Source: Alviniconcha marisindica (taxonomy: Eukaryota > Mollusca > Gastropoda > Provannidae). Taken from it: a stretch of 64,000 nucleotides of DNA. The stretch lies in the NCBI GenBank assembly GCA_018857735.1, contig JABMCL010002749.1:475001-539000 (forward strand). The letters run 5' to 3'. Positions 11,441-23,804 of the stretch are shown one piece after another (position 1 is the stretch's first letter; every line of letters begins with the position of its first letter). The position numbers and the translations under genes were made by a program. Below the pieces are notes generated by a model that worked only from the letters and a program-made list of their open reading frames with translations, was not told where the DNA came from and did not search any database.

Positions 11441-12099
11441 TCCTCTTTCTGAAGCCAGCATGCTGACAAAGGTATGGTTTACCTTGGAGTTTTTAATGAG
11501 TAACAGCATCCAACAATTCCGTCATAATTACTTCCTTTAGCACAAAGCTTCTTCAGCAGTCTCTGCCACTGTTAGGAAAACAGAATGATGCAGGTGCCAC
11601 TATTCTGGTTACCATACAGTGACAACTTTGTACCAAGGTTTATCAGTATACCAGGAAAAACTTGCAGCTGCTTTTGCTGATCAGTGGATCAGTGGGTTTT
11701 TTTAATTTTAAGTAAGCATTTAGCCATTATACTTTTCTCTATGTTGTGTTGAAAGTGTCAGTAACTTTTGTTTACCCTGATTTGGTTTTGTTAGTTCATC
11801 AAACAAAGCCTTGTTGATCTTCATCATTGTGTTTACCTTGTTGAAATCCATTTCAATGTGATGGAATTTTGTTCAAATCTTGTTTGTCATTATTTTGTCA
11901 ATTGTGTTTGATTCTTTGTCATTGTGTTATTTTGCTTTTAAAAAAGAAGTTTTTAAATACAACCGTTTTAATGATGAAAATATAATTAGTTTGTTTTGTT
12001 CACTGAATTTAGGTTGGCAAGTCCCTGACTATTTAAAGTTCAGTGTATCATCAAGTACCAAGTATGATTTTCATCTTAATTGCTCCTGTGTTTACTTAA

Positions 12100-13770
12100 T
12101 GACCCCTATTTAGATAGTTCATTCCAACTGTGACTGATATCAGAATCAGTGGTCATTGCCAAATCTCTGACCCCTGTTTAAACACTTCATTCCAACTGAG
12201 ATTGATATCAGAATCAATAGCTGTTGCCAAATCTCTGACCCCTGTTTAAACACTTCATTCCAACTGGGACTGATATCAGAATCAATAGCCGTTGCCAAAT
12301 CTCTGACCCCTGTTTAAACACTTCATTCCAACTGGGACTGATATCAGAATCAGCGGTCATTGCCAGATCTCTGACCCCTATTTAGATAGTTCATTTCAAC
12401 TGAGATTGATATCAGAATCAACGGTTGTTGCCAGATCTCTGACCCCTGTTTAAACACTTCATTCCAACTGGGACTGATATCAGAATCAGCGGTCATTGCC
12501 AGATCTCTGACCCCTATTTAGATAGTTCATTTCAATTGAGATTGATATCAGAATCAACGGTTGATATCAGAATCAACAGTTGTTGCCAGATCTCTGACCC
12601 CTATTTAGATAGTTCATTCCAACTGAGATTGATATCAGAATCAATGGTTGTTGCCAGATCTCTGACCCCTGTTTAAACACTTCATTCCAACTGAGATTGA
12701 TATCAGAATCAACAGCTGTTGCCAAATCTCTGACCCCTGTTTAAACACTTCATTCCAACTGGGACTGATATCAGAATCAGCGGTCATTGCCAGATCTCTG
12801 ACCCCTATTTAGATAGTTCATTTCAATTGAGATTGATATCAGAATCAACGGTTGATATCAGAATCAACAGTTGTTGCCAGATCTCTGACCCCTATTTAGA
12901 TAGTTCATTCCAACTGAGATTGATATCAGAATCAATGGTTGTTGCCAGATCTCTGACCCCTGTTTAAACACTTCATTCCAACTGAGATTGATATCAGAAT
13001 CAACAGCTGTTGCCAAATCTCTGACCCCTGTTTAAACACTTCATTCCAACTGGGACTGATATCAGAATCAGCGGTCATTGCCAGATCTCTGACCCCTATT
13101 TAGATAGTTCATTTCAATTGAGATTGATATCAGAATCAACGGTTGTTGCCAGATCTCTGACCCCTATTTAGATAGTTCATTCCAACTGAGATTGATATCA
13201 GAATCAATGGTTGTTGCCAGATCTCTGACCCCTGTTTAAACACTTCATTCCAACTGAGATTGATATCAGAATCAACAGCTGTTGCCAAATCTCTGACCCC
13301 TGTTTAAACACTTCATTCCAACTGAGATTGATATCAGAATCAACAGCTGTTGCCAAATCTCTGACCCCTGTTTAAATACTTCATTCCAACTGAGACTGAT
13401 ATCAGAATCAAGGGTTGTTGCCAAATCTCTGACCCCTGTTTAAACACTTCATTCCAACTGAGACTGATATCAGAATCAACGGTTGTTACCAAATCTCTGA
13501 CCCCTGTTTAAACACTTCATTCCAACTGAGACTGATATCAGAATCAATGGTTGTTACCAAATCTCTGACCCCTGTTTAAACACTTCATTCCAACTGAGAC
13601 TGATATCAGAATCAACGGTTGTTACCAAATCTCTGACCCCTGTTTAAACACTTCATTCCAACTGAGACTGATATCAGAATCAACGGTTGTTACCAAATCT
13701 CTGACCCCTGTTTAAACACTTCATTCCAACTGAGACTGATATCAGAACCAACGGCTGTTGCCAAATCTCG
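12100..13770. repeat. 68 bp minisatellite with higher-order repeat structure
   Basis: About 24 units of 68 bp (TGACCCCTGTTTAAACACTT, CATTCCAACTGAGATTGATA, TCAGAATCAACAG, CTGTTGCCAAATCTC). Two subtypes alternate in the middle: GTTTAAACACTTC and ATTTAGATAGTTC. A block of about 290 bp carrying an extra GGTTGATATCAGAATCAAC insertion is itself duplicated (insertions near 12559 and 12849). The right third is homogeneous. No coding signal. Confidence 0.95.
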
Positions 13771-13978
13771 TCTTATTTTTGACTTGAACTTACAGTCATC
13801 TTCTGTTGGAAGCTTTTATGAGGAAAATATTATTTTGTCACAAAATCCCAAATCAGTGGGTGCCAATATCAGTTAGAGTAAAAAAGGAATTTATTGTTTA
13901 TGGCTATAGCTACCACTGTGGATGTCTGTGGGCATCGTGTGTGAAGCTCATTTTTATTTTATTTTATGGTACAGCTTT

Positions 13979-14262
13979 GGCACCCCATGTATGCACTTAG
14001 GATAATACTGATAATGAATGATGGCAGACATTCAGAGTGCCTAATTAAGGGGGCCATTAAATTTTAAGACAAGAAGAACCCCATGTATGCACTTAGGATA
14101 ATACTGATAATGAACGATGGCAGACATTCAGAGTGCCTAATTAAGAGGGCCATTAAATTTTAAGACAAGAAGAACCCCATGTATGCACTTAGGATAATAC
14201 TGATAATGAACGATGGCAGACATTCAGTGCCTAATTAAGGGGGCTATTTAAGGCAAGAAGAG
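13979..14262. repeat. Three-copy 96 bp tandem repeat
   Basis: Near-identical 96 bp units start at 13983, 14079 and 14175 with CCCCATGTATGCACTTAGG, and contain ATGGCAGACATTCAG and CCATTAAATTTTAAGAC. The last unit is truncated. Confidence 0.95.
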
Positions 14263-14394
14263 TGTTGGGCGCAAAATCAGCCTGCTTTTCAGGCTGTCCA
14301 GTTCTTCGTGTTGTTAATATTTGTGATAAAGCGCTTCTGCAGCTGTGTCCTGTTGCACTCCAAGATGCATGTTTTGCAATGATAGATACCTGAT

Positions 14395-14760
14395 GTTGTG
14401 CATAACACCTCTACTGTGCCGTGACGCATGTCATGCCACCTTGCATTGTGACATGACTCATGCCGCAACACTGTTGTCGTGACACATGTTATGTCATAAC
14501 ATGGCACACCCTAACACCTGGTGCCATGCCACAATACAAGTTATGCCATTGCATGTCATGCCATATGTTATGTCACATGTGGTGTACCATGACATATGTC
14601 ATGCCAGAACACCTGATGTTATATCTTGACACTTGTTGTGTCACACTATCTGATGTTATGCCATGACACATGATGTTGTGCCATAACATGTTATGACATC
14701 ACATGATGTTATGCCATGACACACAATGTTAGATGTTGACATACAAACTGATGTAGTGCA
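14395..14760. repeat. Degenerate self-complementary repeat (CATGACAC / GATGTTATG)
   Basis: Roughly 20 bp blocks such as ATGCCATGACACATGATGTT recur with many variants. The words CATG, ACATGT and ATGACAT are self-complementary, so the tract could form multiple small hairpins. Open frames here are repeat artefacts. Confidence 0.7.
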
Positions 14761-15890
14761 CTGAGAGAGACATTACTCAAAACAAAACTCTGCATGAAAA
14801 GACGGAATATACTGACACATTCCCAATGAAATTGTAAAATAGATATATACCTGTGCATTACTCTACATTCTCAGTGACTAGAAAACCTGAAACATTATTT
14901 TGCCCTCGATCTCATCAGTATGTAGCTTTCGCTTTGACACAGAGGCTGGTCCTACAATAACTGACAACAAAATTCTCTTCAGCTGAGCTGGGCTGTTTTC
15001 TGGTGATCAGAAAATAACAGTTTCAGTAATCATGTGGCCACTCAGTGCTTACGTAACGCACTGTTAACAATAACGCCAACAACAATCCTCAAGAGTCATT
15101 GTACATCTGAGAAATGTTAATAATACAGGCAGTCTTGAAAAAAAACCCAGCTGTTAGACATAACTTTTTTCCCTATTTATTTTTATTTTTTATTAACAAT
15201 AATGCCAGCAACGATCATCAAAGTCACTGTACATCTCAGGAATGTTCATAATGCATGCAGTCTGAAGAAGAAGAATAAAAAAGGCATTTTATTTGATTTT
15301 TGTTAGATAGCTGACATACACTAGTTCCTTCTACAAATTGTAAAAGGATTAGTCAACAGGCTAGATTAAAGATAATTACCTGCTTTTTGTGCACTCATCA
15401 GCAGTAAGCACAATGTGTGGCATAGAGTGAGTGCATTGATGCAAGTAAGTTTACTTTTCTTTCTGTTATGGTTGTGCTTGTTTAAGTTGGCCGGCATCTT
15501 GAACAATTTGGCCATAGGCTGCGTGGTGCAGAGGCATAAGGAACTCCATAGAGAGGTAACAACATTCCGCACTAATGCCGCTGTGTGTACAGGAGGAGTC
15601 AGCCATGCATGTATTCTCTCCATTTTCCCAGTTGTTACCGTCACCACTGACTCTGGTCAAAATGAGACCTTGTCATCCTGTAACTTTGTAGACTGTATGG
15701 ACAACCATCTCTGGCCACAATGTGATTGTTGTACATAAGCGTACCGATATGTCAGTGCAAAAAGTTGTCTGTTGTGTTAATGTCTCACAAAACATTCCTT
15801 CATTGCTTAACAGGAAAACAGCCCACCTAAAACAGAGAGCTAGGCTGGTAGTTATAGACTACACTAGTCTCGGCTTAAAGTAAGGCTTCT
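14760..15890. other. Intergenic stretch, nothing recognised
   Basis: Two loosely similar blocks (AACAATAACGCCAACAACAATC near 15068, with its repeat near 15196; both followed by GTCA..TGTACATCT) form an old duplication. A 107-codon open frame at 15415-15738 starts with a hydrophobic segment, but I see no homology, splice context or conserved motif. Confidence 0.5.
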
Positions 15891-15892
15891 CT

Positions 15893-16440
15893 GGGTTCAG
15901 ATATAGTGCAAGATGCATCGTTGTAAAGCTTGTTTTGATTCACAATGAGGCTTGTTGGACTTAAAGGCTTGGTTCAGACATAGTGCAAGATGCATCGTTG
16001 TAAAGCTTGTTTTGATTCACAATGAGGCTTGTTGGACGTAAAGGCTTGGTTCAGACATAGTGCAAGATGCATCATTGTAAAGCTTGTTTCGATTCACAAT
16101 GAAGCTTGTTGGACTTAAAGGCTTGGTTCAGACATAGTGCAAGATGCATCGTTGTAAAGCTTGTTTCGATTCACAATGAAGCTTGTTGGACTTAAAGGCT
16201 TGGTTCAGACATAGTGCAAGATGCATTGGTGTAAAGCTTGTTTTGATTCAAAATGATGCTTGTTGGACTTAAAAGTAAGGCTTGGTTCAGACATAGTGCA
16301 AGATGCATTGGTGTAAAGCTTGTTTTGATTCAAAATGATGCTTGTTGGACTTAAAAGTAAGGCTTGGTTCAGACATACATGCAAGATGCATCAGTGTAAA
16401 GCTTGTTTCAATTCAAAATGAAGCTTGTTCTGATTCAGAG
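15893..16440. repeat. About 77-83 bp tandem repeat, seven copies
   Basis: Each unit carries GGTTCAGACATAGTGCAAGA, TGCATCGTTGTAAAGC and TTGTTTTGATTCACAATGA. Two right-hand units are longer by an inserted AAGTAAGG-type block. Confidence 0.93.
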
Positions 16441-16857
16441 AAAGATGTATCATAATTGGTGCAATAAACTCTGCAATGCTTTCTCAAACATTTGCCTACA
16501 TTACCATGCAACGTCCATCAGTCATTCAGTGTTATCCAGAAACCAAGTTCACCTGTGCAAATAATTACAAACATAGAGATGCTTCTTTCCTTTAGTTTCC
16601 CTCTGGTTTACAAAGTTTATCTGCCCATCATAAACATGCAATGTTTATTCAAACATCATAAACATGAAGGTTTATTCACACATCCTCAACATATTTGCAC
16701 ATCATAAACACAAATTTAACTAACAACAAGTATACAGAATACAAATGCAGTATGCTTACCAAGGATCATGAATATTTATTTGTCCTCTGTAAACACAGGA
16801 AATTTTGAATTGTAGTCATGAAGCAAAACAAATAAATGTACTGCACTGACTTTTCAT

Positions 16858-16899
<42 letters not shown>

Positions 16900-16984
16900 C
16901 GTGTGCTTGCACTGCCTATACTAATAATGTACCAGTCCATTTTTATACAGATTAAAACTGTAACCTCTGTACCCCTTTAAGGTA

Positions 16985-17464
16985 TTGATTGATTGATTGA
17001 TGATCGCTTATATAGCGCTATTCTCCGCTCTCTTGAGCAGACTCACTGCGCTCGCATGTGGTTCTACGTGAGTGACTAGCTTTTCATAGTGCGTTTTTTT
17101 GATATCCACCGAAGCGGTGTGCTTACAGCGCTGACATGGCTGGTGCCACATGAAACTGCAGCCGTCTCAGCGCAAGTTCTGTGTACGCCATACAACCATG
17201 CACCATGTCACTTCATGCAAAGCCACATACATAAGGTGTATGCGTGTTTAGCTGTAACCTGCCACCTGCACTTTTGGCAGAATGGCTGGGGTCTTTTACG
17301 TGCTACTGCAGTAACACGGGGGTGGAACGGATACCGAAATAAGAGTCAGCACAGAAAGTCGACCCTGGAGAAGAAAATTCTCCCACCACTCCTGCAGGGA
17401 TTCGAACCCGCGACCTTTCAGTCACGAGTCCGGCGCTCTAACCACTGAGCTATCCCCGCCCCCC
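16985..17464 (-). mobile_element. tRNA-derived SINE, family B, best-preserved copy
   Basis: On the minus strand the element starts with a tRNA-like head: GGGGATAGCTCAGTGGTTAG (A box) and GGTTCGAATCCC (B box). A body of about 380 bp follows, and the 3' end is ATAGCGCTATATAAGCGATC with a short (TCAA)n tail. Head, body and simple tail are those of an RNA polymerase III SINE mobilised by a LINE. About 480 bp. The head is not a functional tRNA because no acceptor stem closes. Confidence 0.9.
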
Positions 17465-17499
17465 AAGCAGTGGTGCAGCTGTAGCAGAGCAGATCAGAT

Positions 17500-18600
17500 C
17501 TCCGACTGTCTTAATAACGTCTCATTCAAGCATTCTTCTTTGTTGCTTTACGTCCGCAGAAGTGAGATGGCTTATTAGGGACGAGGACAGAGTGGGAAGG
17601 GGACGAAAGAGTGAAGGCTTGACCGCGGATACCGCCCGAAAAAGACCGGAGAGACCATGGACCGCTGCCAGAACAATGGAAGTGTTAAGGCGGTGTCCCC
17701 TCACCATTGCCCAGCGACTTGTGCACTGCGCAATTGCCGTTTCAACTGCTGTGCTTGGGCAGAGTCACAAAACAATGTCCATTGCACTGCTGTTGACAAA
17801 CAACTTGGACAACTCAAAGCAAAAGAAGTCCAACTTTCTCAGCCCAGCTCCACCTCCCTACTCATGATCTCTTCTGAGCTAACTTGAAGGTCCAGCTCCA
17901 CCTCCCTCCTCTAAGGTCTTTTGATCTCTCCTGGAACCTTGATTCAAGCATCCCTGCAGTTTGTCCTTTCTCCCAGCCCCTGACAATATACAGAGCTAAG
18001 GGACATAACTGACAGTCTTACAATATCCACTTAAGCCATAAATGCATACACGTCCTCGTTTGTTTTGTGATTCTGTTGCTTTTATTTTTGTAGCCACAAG
18101 TGTGATTTTGATGATGGGATTTATATTGCTTAACCCCCCCCCCTCCCCTTTTTTTGTTTGTTTGTTTGTTTCAGCCATGACTGTGACTTTGAGAACTTGC
18201 TTCTGTTTTTTAGACGCAAATGTGATTTTGTATAATTTCTCTATATCTGTGTTCTTTGGAGCCAGGTACAGAATTTACCCCACCCCCATCCCCACCCCAA
18301 GTGTCATCCTTCCAGTTTAGAAGCATAAATAAAAAATATGCTGTGGTACCTGAAATAAGTAGTCTAACAAAGCAAACTTTATCATTTTCATGTTATTGAG
18401 AGAAAAGTAATGATTGCTGTGAAGTTCAAACTGCTCAGTCTCCACACAACACAGACCAAGCAGAAGAAAGATGACCAATGCCTCAAAGATGTGGTCTGTT
18501 ATACCCCCCCCCCCCCCCCCCCCCAAGGAAAACAGAATGATAACAAAAAACACAACAACAAACATGTAACACGCAATGAAACCTTGAACTTGTCATAGAT
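17500..18600. other. Intergenic stretch, no supported gene
   Basis: A 101-codon frame (17562-17867) and overlapping frames have no recognisable domain or splice context. The stretch also holds a poly-C run (18505-18524) and T/G-rich low-complexity sequence near 18150. Confidence 0.5.
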
Positions 18601-18621
18601 ACACAAGGCTCATCTCATAGT

Positions 18622-18750
18622 CTGGTTTTATAAAACAGGTTCCCTAAGTCCAGTTCTGGTTTTATAAAACAGGTTCCCTACGCCCAGTCTGGTTTTACAA
18701 AACAGGTTTGTTACGTCCAGTCTGGTTTTATAAAACGGGTTCCCTGAATA
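18622..18750. repeat. 33-38 bp tandem repeat, four copies
   Basis: Units read AGTCTGGTTTTATAAAACAG followed by GTTCCCTACGTCC, with small changes in each copy. TTTTATAAAA is palindromic. Confidence 0.9.
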
Positions 18751-19322
18751 ATGTAACACATGCATAGCATCGTTTTCAAACTTCAACATGTAAAGTGCTA
18801 AGCCAGGTGAACTGAACTAAAACTTTTGCAGAAACGTTTAGCACACTGCATATGAAGGTTTATTTCGTGTGGTGCCAAACCAGGATAAGATCAGTAGAAA
18901 GTTACACATGGGTTACATGAGCAAAATGTTGATTTGGGTCGTACTGTTTTTCAGTGCCAATTATTTTTTATTTTTTAAGTTTTTTTGACCGAGGTTCTGC
19001 TGCAGATATTGAGCTACAATCATGGAATTATTATTATTTTAGGTGAGGTTATCTAGCAAATGATGCAGGATACCAGCTTGGACACATTTTTCATCCCTGT
19101 AAATAATGTAAATATGTGTATATGTACAACAACAGTCATATGTGTTATGTGTCCAGTGTGTATGTGTATCTCCTCATTGTAGAAAATCTTTTTACACAAA
19201 AAGTAGAAACTATGTTTGTGATTGAAACTCTGGAAAAAAATCACAAAATGTTAAGTGTTTGTCTGAAAGCACTGAGAATAAACTCTGCAAAACTGTGCTC
19301 ACCAGAAGTTTGTGCATATGCA

Positions 19323-19325
<3 letters not shown>

Positions 19326-19375
<50 letters not shown>

Positions 19376-19506
19376 ACGCATGTGCAGGTGTGCTTGTGTC
19401 TGTGTGTGTATGTTTGTTCATGTGTGCATGCATGTATGTGTGCATGCATGTATGTATGTGTGTGTGTGCATGCATGTATGTATGTGTGTGTGTGCATGCA
19501 GGTGTG

Positions 19507-19544
<38 letters not shown>

Positions 19545-19590
19545 CGTGCATGCATGTGTGCAGGGATACGTGTGTGTGTGTGCAAATGTG
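19326..19590. repeat. (TG)n with GCATGCATG interruptions
   Basis: A pure TG run (19326-19374) passes into mixed TGTGTGCATGCATGTATG repeats. Open frames here are low-complexity artefacts. Confidence 0.95.
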
Positions 19591-20244
19591 CCATGTATTG
19601 TTCTCAGTCCTGCATGCCAGTGTAAACAAAAAAGTACAGCAGACCTTATGTCATCGTTCCTTTTTCCTCAATCCTTTTTGCTTACAATGCTACAACTTTC
19701 AAAAACATACGTTTGCTAGCAAACAAGATTTTCTCACCACACGTTCAGAAGCTTACTTCCCCTTCCCTAAGGAAACAAGCCATAGGTTTTGTAAACAAGC
19801 GTCAGCTCGCAAGGCATGACCTTCACTAAGTACACTGTCAAGTGTACGCATGCATGCTCAAATATCAGGTACCTATAAAAAAAATATAAAAAAACCATTG
19901 ACTGCCTTTATCAAACAGGGACAAAAGGTATAAAACTAAGCAAACAATGGAGTTCACTTGTGCTTGACAGATATCAAAGACGTGAGATGCCTACAGTAAC
20001 TCTCACCTGGAATGCAGTGTGCATAAACTGCATGAAAGATACACCCTAAAAATACAAATGCCAAAATACTGATAAAAATAAACCGTGTATTAAAAACATA
20101 CAAACGCCAACCAATGAACATCCTCGATCTAAAAGCAGCCAAAGCCAGTTATCACAGGCCAAGCCGAGAGAGGGGCTGTATCTGTCATCAGCACGCTGCA
20201 TTCATTGCGTTTGTAATGCAGAAAAACCAGCCACGTGGGTTCAG

Positions 20245-20463
20245 CTCCTGGCCAAGGCAGGGTCAGAGACTTCCAGGCCAAGGCAGGGTCAGAGACTTCC
20301 AGGCCAAGGCAGGGTCAGAGACTTCCAGGCCAAGGCAGGGTCCGAGACTTCCAGGCCAAGGCAGGGTCAGAGACTTCCAGGCCAAGGCAGGGTCAGAGAC
20401 CTCCAGGCCAAGGCAGGGTCAGAGACCTCCAGGCCAAGGCAGGGTCAGAGACTTCCAGGCCAA
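20245..20463. repeat. 26-27 bp minisatellite
   Basis: About eight copies of CCAGGCCAAGGCAGGGTCAG plus AGACTT or AGACCT. It immediately precedes a SINE and produces an artefactual open frame rich in RQGQRLPG. Confidence 0.95.
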
Positions 20464-20510
20464 GAGCAGCTGGCTCATTCCTGCATGCACAGCACGCACT
20501 CACAGCATCT

Positions 20511-20850
20511 GGGGCAGGATAGTTCAGTTGGTAGAGCGTTGGACCAAAAAGCCAGGTACAATACTGACACGGGTTCGATTCCCTGGTGCAGCAAGGGATT
20601 TTTCTCCTGGGGTCCACTTTAAGTGCAGACTCTGTTATGGTGATTGCACAGCCCCCATGTGCGATCGCATGCATCACCAACGTCTGTATGCACGTTAAAC
20701 TTTCACACACTGGCAGCTACACCACTGTTTGCACACACAAAAATACTGCACAGACTGGTAGCAATGGGTAGTGCCGCTCAAGCAGCTGCTGTAGCCTACC
20801 CAGGTAATGCGACTGAAATCTCCTGCCAGGGTCTAATGATGTTTGTATTA
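20511..20850 (+). mobile_element. tRNA-derived SINE, family A
   Basis: The tRNA-like head has GATAGTTCAGTTGGTAGAGC (A box) and GGGTTCGATTCC (B box). A body shared with 27742-28058 and 54780-55228 follows: GTGCAGACTCT, CAGCCCCCATGTGCGATC, AATACTGCACAGACTGGTAG, AATGGGTAG. The copies align over about 330 bp but differ in many places, so these are independent old insertions. Confidence 0.88.
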
Positions 20851-21348
20851 AAACATTTAAAGAAAAAATGCACTAAAATTGCGATCCTTGTAAATGTTAA
20901 AAATGCCTTTCCCATTCCCCAGGTCTAACAGTCAAATACAGGCAGGAAACAAATACATGTGGTTATTAAATAAGAGCAGCAGAATAATTGGAATTATACA
21001 TGTGGCAAATGACAGGCATACAATCAGCATCTTAATCAGCATTTTATTGCAGTTCATGTTAATCATTGCTCAGTTCAAAATGTGTGTGTGTGTGTGCGTG
21101 TGTGTGCGTGCATGCATGCGTGCATGTGTGTGTGCACTTAGAATAGTCTCTAGGGACAAGATGTTGTGCTTTAAAAATACTTTTTTTATTATTATTATTA
21201 ATAAGGACACTCTACAATATGCAGGGTGAAATGACCCTACAATATGCAGGGTGAACTGTTTAATGCTGTAATCACATTCCACATTCCAATACTGGCAAAC
21301 AGCATCACCTGTCAACAGATCAATCCAGACAATCACCTGCTGTGAAAG

Positions 21349-21831
21349 AAACATTATTACTATTATTATTGATCGCTTTTATATAGCACTATTCTCCACT
21401 CTCGAGCAGACTCACTGCGCTCGCATGTGATTCTACATGAGTGAATAGCTTTTTATAGTGCGTTTTTTTGAATACCCACCGAAGTGGTGTACTCACAGCG
21501 TTGGCATGGCTGGTGCCACATGAAACTGCTGCCATCTCGGCACATTCTGTGTACACCATACAACCATGCACCATGTCACTTCATGCAAAACCACATACGT
21601 AAGGTGTATGCGTGTTTAGCTGTAGCCTGCCACCTGCACTTTTGGCAGAATGACCGGGGTCTTTTAAGTGCTACTGAGGTAACACAGGGGTGGAACGGAT
21701 ACCGTAATAAGAGTCAGCACAGAAAGTTGACCCTGGAGAAGAAAATTCTCCCGCCACTCCAGCCAGGATTCAAACCCGCAACCTTTCGATCACGAGTCCG
21801 GCGCTCTAACCACTGAGCTATCCCCGCTTCC
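21349..21831 (-). mobile_element. tRNA-derived SINE, family B
   Basis: Full-length copy in the same orientation as 16985-17464. The head at right carries GGGGATAGCTCAGTGGTTAG and GGTTTGAATCCTGG on the minus strand. The body contains CACCTGCACTTTTGGCAGAA (plus strand), and at left are ATATAAAAGCGATC and an ATT-rich tail. Confidence 0.9.
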
Positions 21832-22615
21832 TGGGTCCAAAGAGCTAGTCTGTAACTGGATTTTAGCGTCCCATCAACCGCGCAGGGTCACCTCAGGATG
21901 ATCAAACTCAGTCATAAGCAAATGCACATTTCAAAACTCTTCTCACGAGTATATCAGTCCAAGCACAAAATATAAAGTCAAATGTACGTGACACACAAAC
22001 ATTAAACACAGGTTCATGAAGTTATTCCTTTCAATAGCGCCTTAGTTTGTTTTTTGTTTTTAATTTTACAAAGTGTGTAAGGGTATGACATGATGGTATC
22101 ATCAATGCTTCCATCTTAATTAAAACCAGATTAGAAGGGAAAAAATTAAAGGGGAAAAAAAAGAAGGACAAAAACATTACAAATTGAAATATATTGTGCA
22201 AGTGAAATCCAATGTGGGACAACACAGTATGCAGAACAGCCCCACCCCACCTGCCAGTACAAGGAACTATCTCAAACAGGGGGCTGAGACGCTGGTCTAA
22301 GTGTGTCAAGAGACCAGTGCATGTATTGAAACCATAGACCTTTTAATGCCAGCAGGAAAAAGCAGCCCATAGTGCTTCAACACAATGCAATGCTTGCACA
22401 CAAGAAAGGTTCATACTGACTGGAAAAGGCAAACAAAATCACTCAAACACACACACACGCATGCATGCACGCACGCACACACACGCACACACTTCAGTTT
22501 TGTTATATCAACGTCTAATGCTGGCACTGCCAACCAAGTTACCAAATTCCATTCCTCAAGGGTTAGTAGAGCTGATGATAAATAATCTCTGCTGTTCCAC
22601 TCTTCATTCTCCAGA
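21832..22615. other. Spacer downstream of TTLL12, no gene seen
   Basis: A/T-rich sequence with no conserved frame. It would contain the TTLL12 transcript end, but I could not place a convincing minus-strand poly(A) signal near the coding end. Confidence 0.45.
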
Positions 22616-23570
22616 GAGAGCGTGCTAACAACGTTGTTCACGAAGGAGAGACAACTACACTGATCATGAAATAAGCTCCACTTTTTTTTCTCTGCATCAT
22701 CTGGGGAAAGCGTGCTGAGGTTTTTGCTGATGAGTCATCCAGGAAGCATGTGGTGATGACCATGAGCATGAAATGAACTCCACACATTTCCCGTGAGCCA
22801 TCTGAGAAGAGCATGCTGAATATTTTGTTTATCAAGAACCTGGGGCCGATGAAAATGATCATGAAATAGACATGTAGGAGCTCAACATGCTTCCCTTTTG
22901 TATCATCTAGGAAGATTGTACTACAGATCTTGTTCATGAAGAAGGCTGATGATGATCATGAAAATAAGCTCAACATGTTTCCCGTCTGTGTCATCCAGGA
23001 AGCATGTGCCGAAGATTTTGTTCATGAAGAAGGCTGATGACCATGATCATGAAATAAGCCCCATGTGTTTCCCCCCGTCCCTCCGTGTCATCCAGGAAGC
23101 ATGTGGTGAAGATTTTGTTCATGAAGAAGGCTGATGACCATGATCATGAAATAAGCCCCGTGTGCTTCCCCCCTGTCCCTCCGTGTCATCCAGGAAGCAT
23201 ATGCTGAAGATTTTGTTCATCAACTTCATGAAGAAGGGTGGTGACAATGGTCATAAAATAAGCTCCATGTGTTTCCCGTTTATCTTGTCCAGCAAATGCG
23301 TGCTGAAGATTTTGTTCATCAACTTCATGAAGAAGGGTGGTGACAATGATCATGAAATAAGCTCCCCCCTGTTCCCGTTTTTGTCCAGAAAGCGTGCTGA
23401 AGATTCTGTTCATCAACTTCATGAAGAAGATGTGACGATGATCATGAAATAAGCTCCACGTGCTTTTCCCCTTTATCGTCCAGCAAATGCGTACTGAAGA
23501 CATCAATTCACGAAGAAGGGGGGGTACAATGCAGAAATAAGCTCCAGTGTTGCACCTTTTTAAATTGACC
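22616..23570 (-). repeat. Tandem array of the TTLL12 coding end and stop
   Basis: About ten units of 88-100 bp. On the minus strand each repeats the last codons and stop of TTLL12. A typical unit reads as FMNKIFGTC, FLDDTDGKHVEL and then ends ATTTCATGA (IS, stop), followed by about 30 bp of 3' UTR-like sequence and then ..CTTCATGAACAAAATCTTC again. The reading agrees with the family C-terminus (FFNDVFSTLFLD in human, from memory). Units are 80-95% alike by eye. Only one unit can be the genuine end. Confidence 0.75.
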
Positions 23571-23633
23571 CACAAAGCTGGGGCACGATCACCGTTCCCC
23601 TGGGAAAAAAAACAACTGTGGGGCCCTATTTAA

Positions 23634-23788
23634 TCAGAAAAGAGCACCACGGTGGGGGGTTCCCGTCTGTGTCGTCCAGACAAGGGGGGGGTGGCTGAAA
23701 CATTTAAATTTACAAAGAAAGGGGGTGGTGGCTTTCATGTCGCAGTCACAAATTACCTCACACACACGATGGCCTGGGAAAGCCTTGA
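23634..23788 (-). pseudogene. TTLL12: Putative terminal coding exon of TTLL12, frame-disrupted
   Basis: TTLL12 proteins end in a segment of the form ILEVNFNPDC..AC.YHP.FFNDVFSTLFLD. The only trace in this window is here on the minus strand: GAGGTAATTTGTGACTGCGA, then CCACCACCCCCTTTCTTTG, then AATGTTTCAGC, then TCTGGACGACACAGACGGGA, in the expected order but with shifts between frames and long C runs. The closing block resembles GTGGAGCTTATTTCATGA with substitutions. Either consensus errors in homopolymers broke a good exon or the gene's end has decayed. Boundaries are approximate; the acceptor may be the CACATAG at 23795-23789. Confidence 0.4.
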
Positions 23789-23804
23789 CTATGTGAAGTC
23801 AGAA

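Noticed and set aside
12100..13770. CRISPR array
   Set aside because: Units are head-to-tail without unique spacers, and the genome is eukaryotic.
15415..15738. 107-codon frame with hydrophobic N-terminus
   Set aside because: Looks like a possible secreted peptide, but there is no homology, no paired exon and no conserved motif.
17562..17867. 101-codon frame next to a SINE
   Set aside because: No recognisable domain; composition not clearly coding.
20511..20600. tRNA gene
   Set aside because: A and B boxes are present, but no acceptor or anticodon stem closes and a 330 bp body follows: it is a SINE head. The same applies at 27742, 17464, 21831 and 55228.
20114..20698. 194-codon frame
   Set aside because: It runs through a 26-27 bp minisatellite and then a SINE; it has no independent coding support.
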